In this document: piece by piece, positions 48,907 to 60,056 of the stretch
Layout: each line of letters begins with the position of its first letter
Numbering within the stretch: position 1 is the first letter of the stretch
Assembly: GCF_037102585.1 (NCBI RefSeq)
Contig: NW_027043821.1
Coordinates: forward strand, 496,001-560,000
DNA from: Saccharomycopsis crataegensis
Lineage: Eukaryota; Ascomycota; Saccharomycetes; Ascoideales; Saccharomycopsidaceae
DNA: 64,000 bases
Reading direction: 5' to 3'
Notes under the pieces: model-generated
The model's input: the letters and a program-made list of their open reading frames with translations, nothing else
Told to the model about the DNA's origin: nothing
Database searches by the model: none
Translations under genes and position numbers: made by a program

Positions 48907-50712
48907 GGTTGAACAGAATGTGACAGAAATTCTTCAAAGAAGGATATACAATGTAGGAGGCAAGAGTATCAATGTCAGAATTCATGGTGGATATTCTCCA
49001 AATTATATATATATATATGTGTATATTCTCTATGATTCATGCAGCATGCTAAAGCTGTCATGCACAAAAAAAGAAAGAAAAAACCAAAATTTTTCCACCG
49101 GAAAATTCGTCGCCATATCATGTGATTTGACACTTTTGGCAGTAACATTTTGCAATCGTCTTTATATCGGGTGTGCCATGGATCAGTGACTGACAGGTTT
49201 TTGGTCGCAAATGTAATGGATATATCGGTATAATATATTGCTTGGTGGATAATACTCTTCCCATCACAATTATCGCGGGGAAGCTTTCCGTTTTCAAACT
49301 GCACGGCATCATATGAATCTCAAGACTACTTCTCCAAACTGTGGTAAAAGTGAAAAAGACTAAAAAATTTTCACGTTATTCACTATATCATTAGTAATAA
49401 TATGGCTGGTTGTATGAGGGGGCACAAGAAGTGGAAAATCAGGTTATAATCTGTCTCTGTCTCTCTGTCCCTCTCTTCGCCTTTTCATTTTGCAATTCGG
49501 CTTTCTATCTGGTTAGAGTGTATTTTCCATATGCCTTCAACAATAAAACGAAACTCAAAAAGAAGACTCTTGACATTAAACATGGATATAAATAGCTATT
49601 TATCTTAGGATACTACAAAAAAAGAAAAATGTTGAGTATTTGCATAATCCATTCTATTTGATATATAGCACTGACAAGCCCGCTTGGTTGCCTAACCCTT
49701 GCGCAGATTATGCTTATCTCCTTTGACACACATACATATAGCTTCTTCACTGTAGCATCTCTTCAGTATCCATCCATGAACCCATCATGGTGGTACCTAA
49801 CAATTGTACCCAGTGATGAAATGTAACTATACCCAATCCAGGGCAATTCTTGGATATCACATATCGGTTAACTTAAAATGTGACTGGTATCATAACACCT
49901 CTTTTTCTTACAAATTCTAATGACAACCAAAATTCAACTATAGGGAAAGTCATATTGTCATGAATAGCCTTGTCAAACAATCATACAATTCTTTATTCAT
50001 TGAAAAGAAAGTACTGTTTCTTCAATAAATAAGTCATTCTACGGACCTGTTGCTGAGTGCCATATCAAATAGATGATCAAAAAGAACCCCATAATCCCCA
50101 AAATCACCTTTAATCCAGTTGTGATTTTTCTTTTCTTTCCTTCCTTTTCTTATCCCGCTAACTGTTGCCTAAAAACACACTTGTATATCTAAGCATTTGT
50201 AATTTGAGCAACGTTTCTACTGGGTCACTGGTGAGGAATGGGAAAGCAGTATCTTGAATCTGTTGCTTCATCCCTCAATTTCACTGATTATTGGTCAATT
50301 TTTTTTACCCTCCTTGCTCTATATGTCCTATGCGCTGCATACCAGGGCAGCTTGCTGTATAGCTGTACCGCATGTATACCTCTGCCCACATATTTTTGCA
50401 GAAAATGTGAAAAATGTATCTATATCTTATGGTTGCACTCAATATTCTTCTTCTGTTACTAACTTTAAGTGAAGTATCCAATGAACATGCCTATTCTAAT
50501 CAGAAAAAGAAAGAATGGCCGTAAAACTAGCAACTCAAAATCACCCTAGACAACGTAACACTCAACAATTCCTCTCATAGTCAGAGTATGTTTTAACATA
50601 AATATATTTATACAGCAACATTTTCCCCTTATTCTGTTTCCTGTATTTTACTTTTTGTATTTTCCTCTCCTTTAAACAAAAAACAAAAACAACAATTTTA
50701 ACATTTCTCAAT
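48907..50712. other. 1.8-kb divergent upstream region
   Basis: Promoters of the permease (minus) and of the first ubiquitin-like gene (plus). TTATCTCC (GATAA core) near 49713 is a possible nitrogen-response site. Short frames, e.g. 50238-50462, are not convincing. Confidence 0.45.
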
Positions 50713-51237
50713 ATGAGCCTTCATTATGGACAGTTTTTTGGCTCAGGAAATGATCCCAATATTTATGTTACCTTACGAGGTCACAATTTTGGTGGTCACA
50801 ACGGCGAAACTGTCCTGATCCCGTACCATTACTTATCGGATTGGCAGGACTTTGTCTTTTGTTTGTCTTCCTATTTTCCTCAGTCGGTGATTTTCCAACT
50901 CAACAAGTACCCATGGGAAGCTGTTACTAGTCATGGTCATTACAGGATCACGCCGACAAACTGGCACGCATTTGTTGGCCCTGGCTCAAACGTTGTCATC
51001 AGACGTGATAAAGTAAGATTCAATGACAATCAATATCGCCGAAATGAGTTATCCATCATGAATAATCCCATGGGTATATTTTTTTCTCCAGATGGCTACC
51101 CAAACATGAGCACTGGAATGAATAGGGGTATGGGAGCCGGCATGTTAATGGGATCTGGTATGCCGATGGGGTATAATCGTTTCCCATTAGAAAGGAGAAG
51201 GAGATTGAATGGGTTTGCTAAATGGTTTGTTGGCTGA
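50713..51237 (+). CDS. Ubiquitin-like (ULD-type) small protein, copy A
   Basis: 174 aa. Residues ~14-95 have a ubiquitin-like pattern: IYVTLRGHNFGGHNGETVLI, YLSDWQDFVFCLSSYFPQSV, WEAVTSHGHYRITPTNW, then VGPGSNVVIRRD. The NGET-IP, SWxxF, WExVT, ITPxNW and PG order recalls the ULD_2 ubiquitin-like domain of filamentous-fungal proteins. The C-terminus is Met/Gly-rich (MNRGMGAGMLMGSGMPMG) and ends ERRRRLNGFAKWFVG. It lies convergent to a related gene 1.2 kb away. Function unknown. Confidence 0.8.
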   Translation: MSLHYGQFFGSGNDPNIYVTLRGHNFGGHNGETVLIPYHYLSDWQDFVFCLSSYFPQSVIFQLNKYPWEAVTSHGHYRITPTNWHAFVGPGSNVVIRRDKVRFNDNQYRRNELSIMNNPMGIFFSPDGYPNMSTGMNRGMGAGMLMGSGMPMGYNRFPLERRRRLNGFAKWFVG

Positions 51238-52474
51238 TACTGATATTATTTTTTCCCGTCTATTCTTCAATTCTGTGTTCATTGCTCAAATTATTTTATT
51301 TGATCCCTTATTCCTTTGTTTGTTATCTGGTTAGTTCGTCTTTTCTTCTACTTTTTTTTTTTTGTTTGTTTAGTTATCTGAGACTTTTTTCTGATATTTT
51401 TTTTCTCATCTTGGACATTTTGATGTCACTGTGGATTTTTTTTTTGCACTGGACTATATTGTTGCCTATTGCCAATAGCCAGGGACTTGTGATTCGATTT
51501 TTATTCAATACGGGGAGTCTTTCTATATTCATAGTTTATTTACATATTGGTGGTGTTTATTTAATTGAATATTTGTAAATCTATCAAATAGAAGCCTTTA
51601 GCTCATGGCTTTCTAACAGCTTTCAGTCCTAATAAAGAATAATATTAATTATGTTGATATATCAATGATGTGCTCGCTGTAAAAAAAAAAAAAAAAAAAA
51701 GAGCTCCAGCACTCTTAGCGCAAGACTTTCACACAAAAGAGCATTAAAAACCGTGAATGGTCCGTGAAACAATAGACATAAGCTAATACAAGGAATTCAA
51801 TTTCCACAAAAGCTATCTAAACTTCTGAAGAAAAGATCGCCATGTATATATGAATGAAGTGCTGGCGAAAATTCCAGCCAAGACTGCAATAGAACTGTCA
51901 AATTCTGCCTGTCTCATGCAGGGTTCCTATTATTACTAAAATTTTAAGTCTTTTTTTTTTTGTTTCCATGGGATATAACTCTACAATCAATGTTTAAAAT
52001 CGAGGAATTAAGCCTCTAAAACTACAAGAATATTCTGAAACTGGCTCAATAATACACGTAACTTTAAATATAAAAAGTTGATCATATAGTATAAAGGGAA
52101 GAAAATATTAACTAATCCATCAAAGGAAATAAGACATATTGATCATAAAATATAAGGCAAAGAAAAAAAAATATAGTATAGTTCAAATAATATAATATAC
52201 TGTTCGTTATAAAATATAGTATAGAGTCGAGCTAGGCAATAAAAAAACACAAGAGTCAAATCAAAACATCGTCGAAATAGAGAGACTGAAAACAAAATTA
52301 TCAAAAAAACTAGGAATATCAAGTAAAATCATCAAGTAGTAGAGCTATGGGACCAAGTTAAGAGTTATTCAAAAAGGTTCCAGCCAAATATGATAAAGTG
52401 AGAGTTCAATAAAATAGGTAATATGAGCAAGAATTGAAAGGTTTGGAGAGACAAAAAAGAAAAAAGAAAAGAAA
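51238..52474. other. Region between the two ubiquitin-like genes
   Basis: 1.24 kb, T-rich then A-rich, with an A20 tract at 51681-51700 and short AT-repeats. No gene seen. The A/T asymmetry mirrors the two 3' flanks. Confidence 0.5.
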
Positions 52475-52960
52475 TCAGCTTAAAAACCAATTTGTTAAAC
52501 TGCTTCTTCTTCTTCTTCTTCTCGCCATACCAGCAGCTGGATACACTCCATTCATTCCCACACCACCCATTACCATTCCGGAGCGAGGAGTAAGACCATT
52601 GAAATAAGGATCAGCACCATAACCGTACAAACCACCAGACATGATGGTTGGCAAATAGGAACCATTGACACCACTTTTCAAAATAAGTCGCATACCAGGT
52701 CTAATCATCATAGCCCAGTTTTCTGGAGTAATGAGCATATCATCAATGGCAGTGACCAATTCCCAGCGGCCGGTGCTAAGGTGCTTAGACACAGATGGTG
52801 GGAAATAAGCACTAAGGCAGTAAAGGAATTCATGCCAGCTGGTCAATTGTCCAATAGGAATAGCAACAGTTTCACCATTATGGGCAGAGAATATGGAGTT
52901 TCTCAAAGTGACGTAGACCGGAGCATTTTCCATGTCGTAATAAGAGTAGGCGTAAGACAT
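52475..52960 (-). CDS. Ubiquitin-like (ULD-type) small protein, copy B
   Basis: 161 aa. Paralogue of the 50.7-kb gene: VYVTLRNSIFSAHNGETVAI, LTSWHEFLYCLSAYFPPSV, GRWELVTAIDDMLITPENWA and MIRPGMRLILKSG. It then has a Gly/Met/Tyr-rich stretch and the end ARRRRRRSSLTNWFLS. Roughly 40% identical to copy A over the folded part by eye, so an old duplication. The match to the ULD_2 pattern (LITPENW, PGM-LIL) is clearer in this copy. No catalytic residues or terminal Gly-Gly, so it is not a conjugated modifier. Confidence 0.82.
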   Translation of the reverse strand: MSYAYSYYDMENAPVYVTLRNSIFSAHNGETVAIPIGQLTSWHEFLYCLSAYFPPSVSKHLSTGRWELVTAIDDMLITPENWAMMIRPGMRLILKSGVNGSYLPTIMSGGLYGYGADPYFNGLTPRSGMVMGGVGMNGVYPAAGMARRRRRRSSLTNWFLS

Positions 52961-54368
52961 TGTAATTTAGTAAGTTGTTGTTGGTGTAGTGTTTGTTGTA
53001 ATATTATTTGGTAGTAGTAATAAAAAAAAAATAGATGAAATTTACAAATGGGTATACCTGGAGTTTCAGAGTATTTATAATCTTTAGATCCGCCAACTGT
53101 AAACATCAGTAATTGTCATCATCGATATAGAAATTAAAGTTTATTTACGCCGATGATGCATCGATCGCTGCATGGACCATTTGGTTGGGAAACAAAATTA
53201 TCCACGTGTGATGTCATAGATTGCGACGACAAATCTGTCAAGAGGCACCACTCTGGAAGTATCTGCTTTGTGCTGCTAGGTGGCCAATTATTTTATTTTT
53301 CGGGATGCTGCCCACCGCAACCAATGTTTTGTTGTTATTATTATTGTTTTTTTTTTTTAAGTCGGCTGAGGTCATCGAAATGATGTCGACAGTGTTGTTT
53401 TGCTCATTCTACCAACTTAATAGGGAACGAAACTATTGGTCAAGTCTTCAAGCTGACATCGGCCTCCTCGTGCCGACAGCCGGCTACTGGAGGAAAATCA
53501 ACATCACCCAGAATGGCCTAATGCGTGCAATAAATACCAACTCGGATTTAATTCGGTGAAGTTTCACTAATTATTGTCGCGTAATCCACCATGGTAACAG
53601 GAATAATAATAGTGGCCGTTGGAACCCACCGGCGACAATCAACGGGGAAAGACGAATCCGGTTTTGTTGTTGTTTTCACTTTTGCGGCGTTTTTGATATC
53701 TTCTACTGCCTTAATGACTTCACATTTATCAGGAGATGACCACTCTTGACCACATTTTGCACGGAGGAGATTTGTAATCATAATTGCCCCTCCAGCCAAT
53801 GAATGAAATTCATATTCCTTGACTCAAAAACATTAACCTTCTTTTTTACGATTTTCTGTATAATCATGTTTTTTCTTTTTTTTTTTCTTTTCTTCCCTCT
53901 CATTTGACCAACCATAATTCACTGTAGAGGAAAGAAATATGAGATGAGGTGGTATTTTCTGGCAACTGGACAGGTTGCTACGTGTGGTGGTACATAGGTT
54001 TCCCAACGAGCTATAGCAATTGTGCTACACACAACGTGATCCCCTTGAATCAAAAACAAGCGTTGCTTCATATAATCATCGACATTGCTTCGCACTGTCC
54101 AAGCTTCAATGTTTCTATATATTTCATGTTTTCTTCTCAAACGGTAGTTGCTAGTAGTAATCCCATATCCTAAGTTTAGTCTTTAAGTTACTGTATCTCC
54201 ATCGAAATGGACGAACCGTATGTACATTATCACCACTAACAGTAGGGTAAAAAGATAGTCATCGCCGCCACGTGCAGTTATCCCCCACTCCAAAGGCGAC
54301 CGGCGCTTATCTTGGAGATGAGCTAGCGATGTCATCAGTACTCTAAACACATTTGATGACCATATGCT
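52961..54368. other. 1.4-kb divergent region, one doubtful ORF
   Basis: Promoter region of ULD copy B (minus) and the PHAF1 gene (plus), less AT-rich than other spacers, with a CACGTG at 53203. A 90-codon minus-strand frame is listed separately. Confidence 0.45.
53548..53811 (-). CDS. Doubtful small ORF or terminal exon
   Basis: Open minus-strand frame reading KEYEFHSLAGGAIMITNLLR, then KCGQEWSSPDKCEVIKAVED and ending VDYATIISETSPN. It has four Cys and balanced composition, not the low complexity of random AT-rich frames. The only ATG is internal (MITNLL). It could be a last exon joined across an AAG acceptor at its left edge, but I found no convincing first exon. Unassigned. Confidence 0.22.
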   Translation of the reverse strand, partial: EFHSLAGGAIMITNLLRAKCGQEWSSPDKCEVIKAVEDIKNAAKVKTTTKPDSSFPVDCRRWVPTATIIIPVTMVDYATIISETSPN

Positions 54369-56218
54369 ATGATTCATTTCCCAGTAACTAACGTGACTCT
54401 TTCCCCAGGGCAAGGAATTGGCTTGTTGAGTATGTATTTCGCCCGATGTGTCTTTGAACGTGGATCTTTTTTCTTGATATGAGAGCTAACTTCTCCTTCT
54501 TCTTCCTATTAGAATTGGGTGGATCATTATACGATATAATCAATCATTTCAAGCGTACTGATACAAGCTATCGTTTTATTAAAATTGCCTATTCTGGTAA
54601 GGCGTTGTTTGAGACTCCTATTGTTGTTTATCTTAAGAATTTAGGGCTAAGGTTGGTGTTTGATTCGATCACTCAGCGCCTTGTATGGATCGAAGTTGTG
54701 GCTTTCCAAAATTCAATCCAATTCGTATATCACGCGGGTGATGCCTCATTAATTGTCAATAAAAATGGTACTGAACCTTTATTTAAAGATATTTATAATA
54801 AGATTTTCGGTCCTACCTTACCTGGTAAGGTTTATCCCCAAGAGAAGAAATACGTGTTGAATTATCCAGGTATCGCATTCCTGTTCCCATTATCTGATGA
54901 ATTATTAGCCGAATTCAATATTGACTCATCAGTTAATACAGATTTATTATCATCGGAAGCCAAAGAAAAGCTAATTGTACTTTTAAGTCAATCGACTCTC
55001 AAATGCGATGCCATGATATTGTATAATAACCCAATCACCGGAAATCACTCTTCGGCATCGTGGGACGCTTTCTATAAATCCGTTTCCTTGGCAATGTTTT
55101 ATGATGGGGCGTCTAGTTTGGCCTTTAAGAAGCTGAGGGCACTCGGGTTAAAATCTATCACTCCTTCAACTTCTCAATACACTACTTTTCCTAAAAAGAA
55201 AACTCATGGAATAATATCGGTTGCTGAAATTGATCTTCCCAGGGGTCTAATCCGTCTTAACTTTACTCGCAATAATAGTGGAATTTCCTCCTTTGTGTTA
55301 AATTGTGGAGTTTCCAAACAGCAAGATATTCTTTGGGCAATTGGTGAGCCTGACGCCACGTATTTAAAAATTGATTCTCGTTACAAGATCTACAATGGTG
55401 ACTTTAGTCCCTTTGATAGAATTTCCAAGGCCAAGAATATCAATAATGAAGTGTTTCATAATTATTTTAGTTATGGGTTTGACCTTTTGTACGGTACTGA
55501 CTCATTGAATGGGGCAATGCTTAAGAAAGTGGTGATGCATAATAACAACCCGAATTCTGTGGAGTTCAACAAATATAATAAGCTAAATTGGGTCATGAGA
55601 GGTAACGCTACAAGCGATTCTTCATTGAAAGATGATTTTGATGTGCAAGAACCTAATATATTCTTTCCAGATTTTATTAATCGCACAAATCCTACATATA
55701 ATGAAAATAATATTGATTGGGCTATTGAAGACTCTTCAAATATTGCAACCTCAGAAATGTACTTTCATGAAATTGATGAAAAGAATTTTAAGACCCTCAT
55801 AATTTCCGGGTCTGGTACTGACATTCCTCCAACGACGTCTCCGTTTAATTCTTCAAATTTCGTTCTCATTGATAGAAGCAAATTAATGCTGGTGGTGGAT
55901 GGTAATGATGATAGTGAAGATTTGGTAGAATTTCTTTCTGAAGAAGAAGATGATGATGATTGTGCTTTTCCTAATGGTGAGATTGGCATTGATTCCGTTC
56001 ATATTTCCAACCCATCTGCGATTTACAGTAACGGAAATATTTTCCCTCGCGGGGAACTGAGTGTCTATGGTACTAAACATGAGAGATCTAAAAGAAAAAG
56101 CAGCCTGTCCAAACACATTGATCTAAAATGGGGACAAAGTAAATTGTACGGGTATAACCGGTGTATTTGGGAAGTTCTATCTGACAATGATGCAATAAGT
56201 TCTATAACATTGTTTTGA
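54369..56218 (+). CDS. PHAF1/UPF0183 family protein (one intron)
   Basis: 588 aa from exons 54369-54429 and 54513-56218. The joined start MIHFPVTNVTLSPGQGIGLL-KLGGSLYDIINHFK fits the UPF0183 N-terminus (a PGxxLG... LGxxL..ii pattern), followed by IKIAYSGKALFETPIVVYLK, LGLRLVFDSITQRLVWIEV, IFGPTLPGKVYPQEKKYVLN and GIAFLFPL. The human member (C16orf70, PHAF1) works with BCAS3 at phagophores through phosphoinositide binding. Middle and C-terminal parts have longer acidic and polar inserts (EEEDDDD) than the ~420-aa animal protein. To my knowledge S. cerevisiae lacks it. Confidence 0.88.
54430..54512 (+). other. Intron of the PHAF1 gene, 83 nt
   Basis: GTATGT donor, GCTAAC branch, pyrimidine-rich tract and TTAG acceptor. 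Phase 1. Supported by restored family N-terminus. Confidence 0.9.
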
Positions 56219-57010
56219 TAGTGATCTCTTAATATCTTAGAAAGGAAAACTGATTTAATATCGGAAATACCCGGTGTAGACTAATAATTACTTGGTGTGT
56301 CAAACCTGGTAGATATAATATGTATGGTCTTTAAAATGATGACATCAGTTAAGTTTAGTAATATTAATACGGGGAATCAAGGAGCCAACTGGGCAAAAGA
56401 GAAAAAAAAAAAGGGAGGGGAGAGGGGGGATCAATAAAGTCCAAGTGAAAATTTCCTTAAAATTATAACTGTAAATATATCAAATGAACGGCTTCAGGCG
56501 GTTTGAATTACATGTATACTAGCTACTAGGCTAAAAACGTCACATCAATTAAAACGTTTGATTTTCTTCATGACATCATCGATGGAGAGGGGACGGACCC
56601 GATACGAAGTGATGTGCAATGAATGAATAAATGAATGAGCGGCACCTGCCTCAGTTTAGTGTTTGTTATCTTACGGGAAAAAAAATAAAAAATAACAGGG
56701 TGTTTCTTGCTCTCAAGAATATAATTTAACGGCCGTATTTTACCACTTTCACCGGTGAAAAGTAATGAAAACGCCGATTAAAAACTCAAAAAATCCCGAC
56801 AAAAAAAAAAAGGATCAACAACTATGAGACAACTATTGAGGGAGGGGGAGAGACCTTATCTTCATTCGAGATCAAGTCAATTTTAACCAAGAAAAGATAT
56901 CCTTATCTATTTTCGCTTTTTGTTTGGCTTCTTCTCTTTTTTGTTTTCACTGTGTGATTTTATTTCTTCGTACTGACAATTTTTTATTTTTTTTTTATTT
57001 TTTTTTTTTA
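56219..57010. other. 792-bp spacer before the dehydrogenase gene
   Basis: Contains A-rich runs with a GGGAGGGGAGAGGGGGG stretch at ~56413-56429 and T-tracts just before the start codon. No gene. Confidence 0.5.
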
Positions 57011-57434
57011 ATGAGAGGTTCAACATTGCAGGAAACGAAGGCTCAGAGGATCAAGCCACTTGAGAGTACAAAGTTCAGTATTGATTCGTTGCTTGGCAAT
57101 CCTGTTTTTCATTCGAGTTGGTTTATGCTAACTGTGGCCCTCGGGGTCAATTTCCACGATGTGTGGGTTGTTCGATCCATGATGATTTTGTTGATCTTGG
57201 TGGTTTTGTCGATCTGGGTGATATATCTAATAAACTCCCAGTACAAGCAGAGAGTGTTCGGAACTTCGCGATTGAAGATCAATGACGATGAAGTGGTGGT
57301 AATTCTTGGGGGCTCTAGAGGATTAGGATGGGAAATCGCCTCGCAGTTCCTTGATGCTTCCTTGCTGCTGCCAACGATATGTATTTTGGATATCCTTTCT
57401 CCTCCTCCTCCTCCTCTTCCTCCTCCTCCGCCAC

Positions 57435-57491
<57 letters not shown>

Positions 57492-58360
57492 TCCAAGACT
57501 CCAAGAAATTGAAATTCTATCGATGCGATATTTCAAAAGAACGAGCATTATTGGAAACCCTCAAAGACATTGAACTTACCATTGGCAAAATTGTGGTACT
57601 CGTGAACAACGCGGGAGTGGCCCCCAAATCACCCCTCCTTGATCAACCGATGGGGGAAATTAGGAAAGTGTTCAATATAAATTTCTTTAGTTACTTAGCC
57701 GCCACAAAATTCATCACAAGGTTACGTATTACCAATGATGAGAAGTTATTTGTGGTGAATGTCGCATCGGTGTTGGGACTTCTTGCTCCCAGTAATTTGG
57801 CGGCGTACGCCGCTTCGAAAGCTGCCATCATTGCCACTCATGAAGCGTTGTTCCATGAGTTTCAGCAGCTCAATAATAATAATAATAATGAGAATGATAA
57901 GATTCGACTTCTTTTGGTGAAGTTGGGTCAATTGGATACCCAAATGTTTGCGGATGTCGATCCTCCAAGAACGTTTCTTGCCCCAGTGTTATCACACCGA
58001 GAAATTGCCGGGGAAATCGTCGCAAGAATTATGTCGAACCACGGAGGGGAATTGACCCTTCCAATATACGGAAGAATATTACCGATCATGAAAGTATTAC
58101 CGTTTTTTTTTGTTGAGGGGCTAAGAAAGTTTAGCCGAATGGATCAAGTGGCAACGAAAATGAGCGGTTCGCTGGCCTGCCAAACACAGAAAGTTTCCGT
58201 ATCATTGGAAGAAGAAGAAGAAGAAGAAGAAGAAAGTGAGTTCGAGGATTTGGCGAAAATGTCGGACTCTAGTCTACTGTATGGTGATGATCATTCAAGA
58301 AAGTCTTGGAAGTTGGAGCAAGAAATTCGATTGATTTTGGGAACTGAGGGACTGTCTTAG
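57011..58360 (+). CDS. Short-chain dehydrogenase, Tda5/SDR16C-like, with Pro/Ser insert
   Basis: 449 aa from ATG 57011. Two N-terminal hydrophobic segments (~38-75, e.g. MILLILVVLSIWVIYL) anchor it in a membrane. SDR fold: VVILGGSRGLGWEIA cofactor loop, VVLVNNAGVAPKSPLL, VFNINFFSYLAATK, FVVNVASVLGLLAP (catalytic Ser) and YAASKAAI (Tyr-x-x-x-Lys). Membrane position and order resemble S. cerevisiae Tda5 and RDH10-type enzymes; substrate unknown. Between strand 2 (CILDI) and the next helix lies an insert of ~12 Pro and ~19 Ser from trinucleotide repeats. It also has a Glu-rich run near the end. Confidence 0.85.
57399..57490. repeat. (CCT)n then (ATC)n trinucleotide repeats inside the dehydrogenase gene
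   Basis: About 11 CCT-like units followed by ~18 ATC units, read as Pro then Ser. Placed inside a conserved catalytic domain, which is unusual. Expected to vary in length. Confidence 0.92.
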
Positions 58361-58887
58361 TTTATTATTTATCCCTACTAGACCCTTCCCCATCATAATA
58401 TTGGTTTGTCCATGTTCCTCTAACACTTGCACATTAGAGAATTCATTGCATCATTAATATGAAAAAATATCAGCGAAGGGAGAGAAGTAGAAAAAATGGA
58501 GTGAAATTGTGAATGAGAAAACCATACGATACAAACATTTTTTTCATTGTTTTTTTTTTTGTTTTCATTATTATTTTCGTCTTCTTGTCAATTAAATTCT
58601 CCCTGTTTTGCTCTCTTTCTTCCAGATTATATTTGCGTTCCTCTCCCCTGTTGGTTTGGTTTGGTTTATCGTGATTATTTATATCTTAGTCTGCAAAAGT
58701 GATTAATTACAACAATATTTGGTGCCATCTCATCTAAAAAGATTAAAAAAACAGAGAATGATCAATGGAAGGGGGAAATGTCAAATAAGGGAAAGAAAAA
58801 AAAAAAAGAGAATGAAGAACTAAAATGATCATTTTCGCTGTTTTTTTTCGCCCGCGCCTGTCTCTCCCAATCTGTCGTTTCACCAAG
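58361..58887. other. Spacer after the dehydrogenase gene
   Basis: 527 bp with T10-T11 and A13 tracts; no gene seen. Confidence 0.5.
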
Positions 58888-59127
58888 ATGTTCCATAATG
58901 ACGTTTTTCACCTTGGTAGCGTTGATGAATATGGTAACGATCTTCCTGACAATTATCCTGATCATCTTATTGGTGGCAGTGACGATTATCATCATGGCGG
59001 TGATGGTGCTGGTGGGAGTGCACAACCTCTGGCTCATTTTGTTAATTCCCTAAGGCAGGAAGGGGGACACAATAAGCGATCAGTTCATCATACAAAAAAG
59101 GGAGATGGATATTGGGGAAACATCTGA
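58888..59127 (+). CDS. Possible small Gly/His/Asp-rich protein
   Basis: 79 aa: MFHNDVFHLGSVDEYGNDLP, then a Gly/His/Asp stretch and QPLAHFVNSLRQEGGHNKRS. Composition is protein-like in a region otherwise without long frames, and no overlapping gene exists. No family recognised and no clear promoter, so it may be chance. Confidence 0.3.
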   Translation: MFHNDVFHLGSVDEYGNDLPDNYPDHLIGGSDDYHHGGDGAGGSAQPLAHFVNSLRQEGGHNKRSVHHTKKGDGYWGNI

Positions 59128-59780
59128 TCCTCCACATGGGAAGGGAAGGGAAGGTATCATTTAACACCGTGTGATTCCTAAAGTCTTTTCTAAATGGTTA
59201 TTTTCAATTTCTCGCTGATTATGGAATCTGCTGTGAGATTGGGAAGGTCATCAGATCACATCACACACCTTTTGTTTTCCGTGGAAACATCGGGAGTCGG
59301 GGACCACAGCACCAGTCTTCCCAATTAATAGAACAAATAATAAGCAATCATAACAGTTGATGATTCAACCTGTATAGAAAATGTCAATAAAATGAAATAT
59401 TAAGCTGGCTGAAAAAACATCGAGCCTCAATTACATCAGTTTGGGTGTGAGAAAATTAATTATAATTCTTTGCAAATAAAAGATGCGATAAAAACAAATC
59501 AAGAATAAGAGTCATAATATAAAACCTGATAAAATCATTCTAAGATATAGAGGTGGAAAGCAAAAAAATAGACGGATAAATAAACAAGCCGACATGTCAA
59601 ACTAACCAATTGATTAATCATAAAATTTCAGTACGTAAACCTAAAAGAACAAATATACTTGTACATGAACAAAACTAATAAAACACAATCATGAAAGGCA
59701 AAGAAATAAATAAATAAAAAATGAGAAAGGCAACCGAGCCAACAAAAAAAAAAAAAGAAAAATATCTAAATATATAATAT

Positions 59781-59822
<42 letters not shown>

Positions 59823-60056
59823 GAACAGATAGATAGATCAAATAAGCTATCACTGAAACAAAATCAAAAAATCAAAATGTATTCGACATGCAAATTGTTG
59901 ATCGCATACAATTTCATCAAATGACAACCCTAACATAAATAATAATGAAAAGAAGAAAAATAAAATTACCATAATGCTTCAAAGTCAATAATTAAAAGAC
60001 TCCTGAAACCAGTCCAGATTTTTCAATCAGCTGTACACAATTTGAATGAAAGCTAA
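59128..60056. other. 929-bp A-rich spacer
   Basis: No gene. Contains a tetranucleotide repeat at 59780-59823 and a CATC...GATG rich stretch near 59285. Confidence 0.5.
59780..59838. repeat. (ATAG)n microsatellite
   Basis: About 11 ATAG units, then a short break (AACAG) and 2 further units. Useful as a length marker. Confidence 0.93.

Noticed and set aside
50238-50472. Overlapping 72-74-codon frames before ULD copy A
   Set aside because: Cys/Tyr/Phe-rich, typical of AT-rich chance frames; two overlapping frames compete and neither resembles a protein family.
53919-54173. Opposing 73-74-codon frames upstream of PHAF1
   Set aside because: Mirror-strand frames in a spacer, no family match and no splice-site pair joining them to the neighbouring frame.
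57109-57504. Minus-strand poly-Asp/poly-Met/poly-Gly frames
   Set aside because: Antisense reading of the CCT/ATC repeats inside the dehydrogenase gene.
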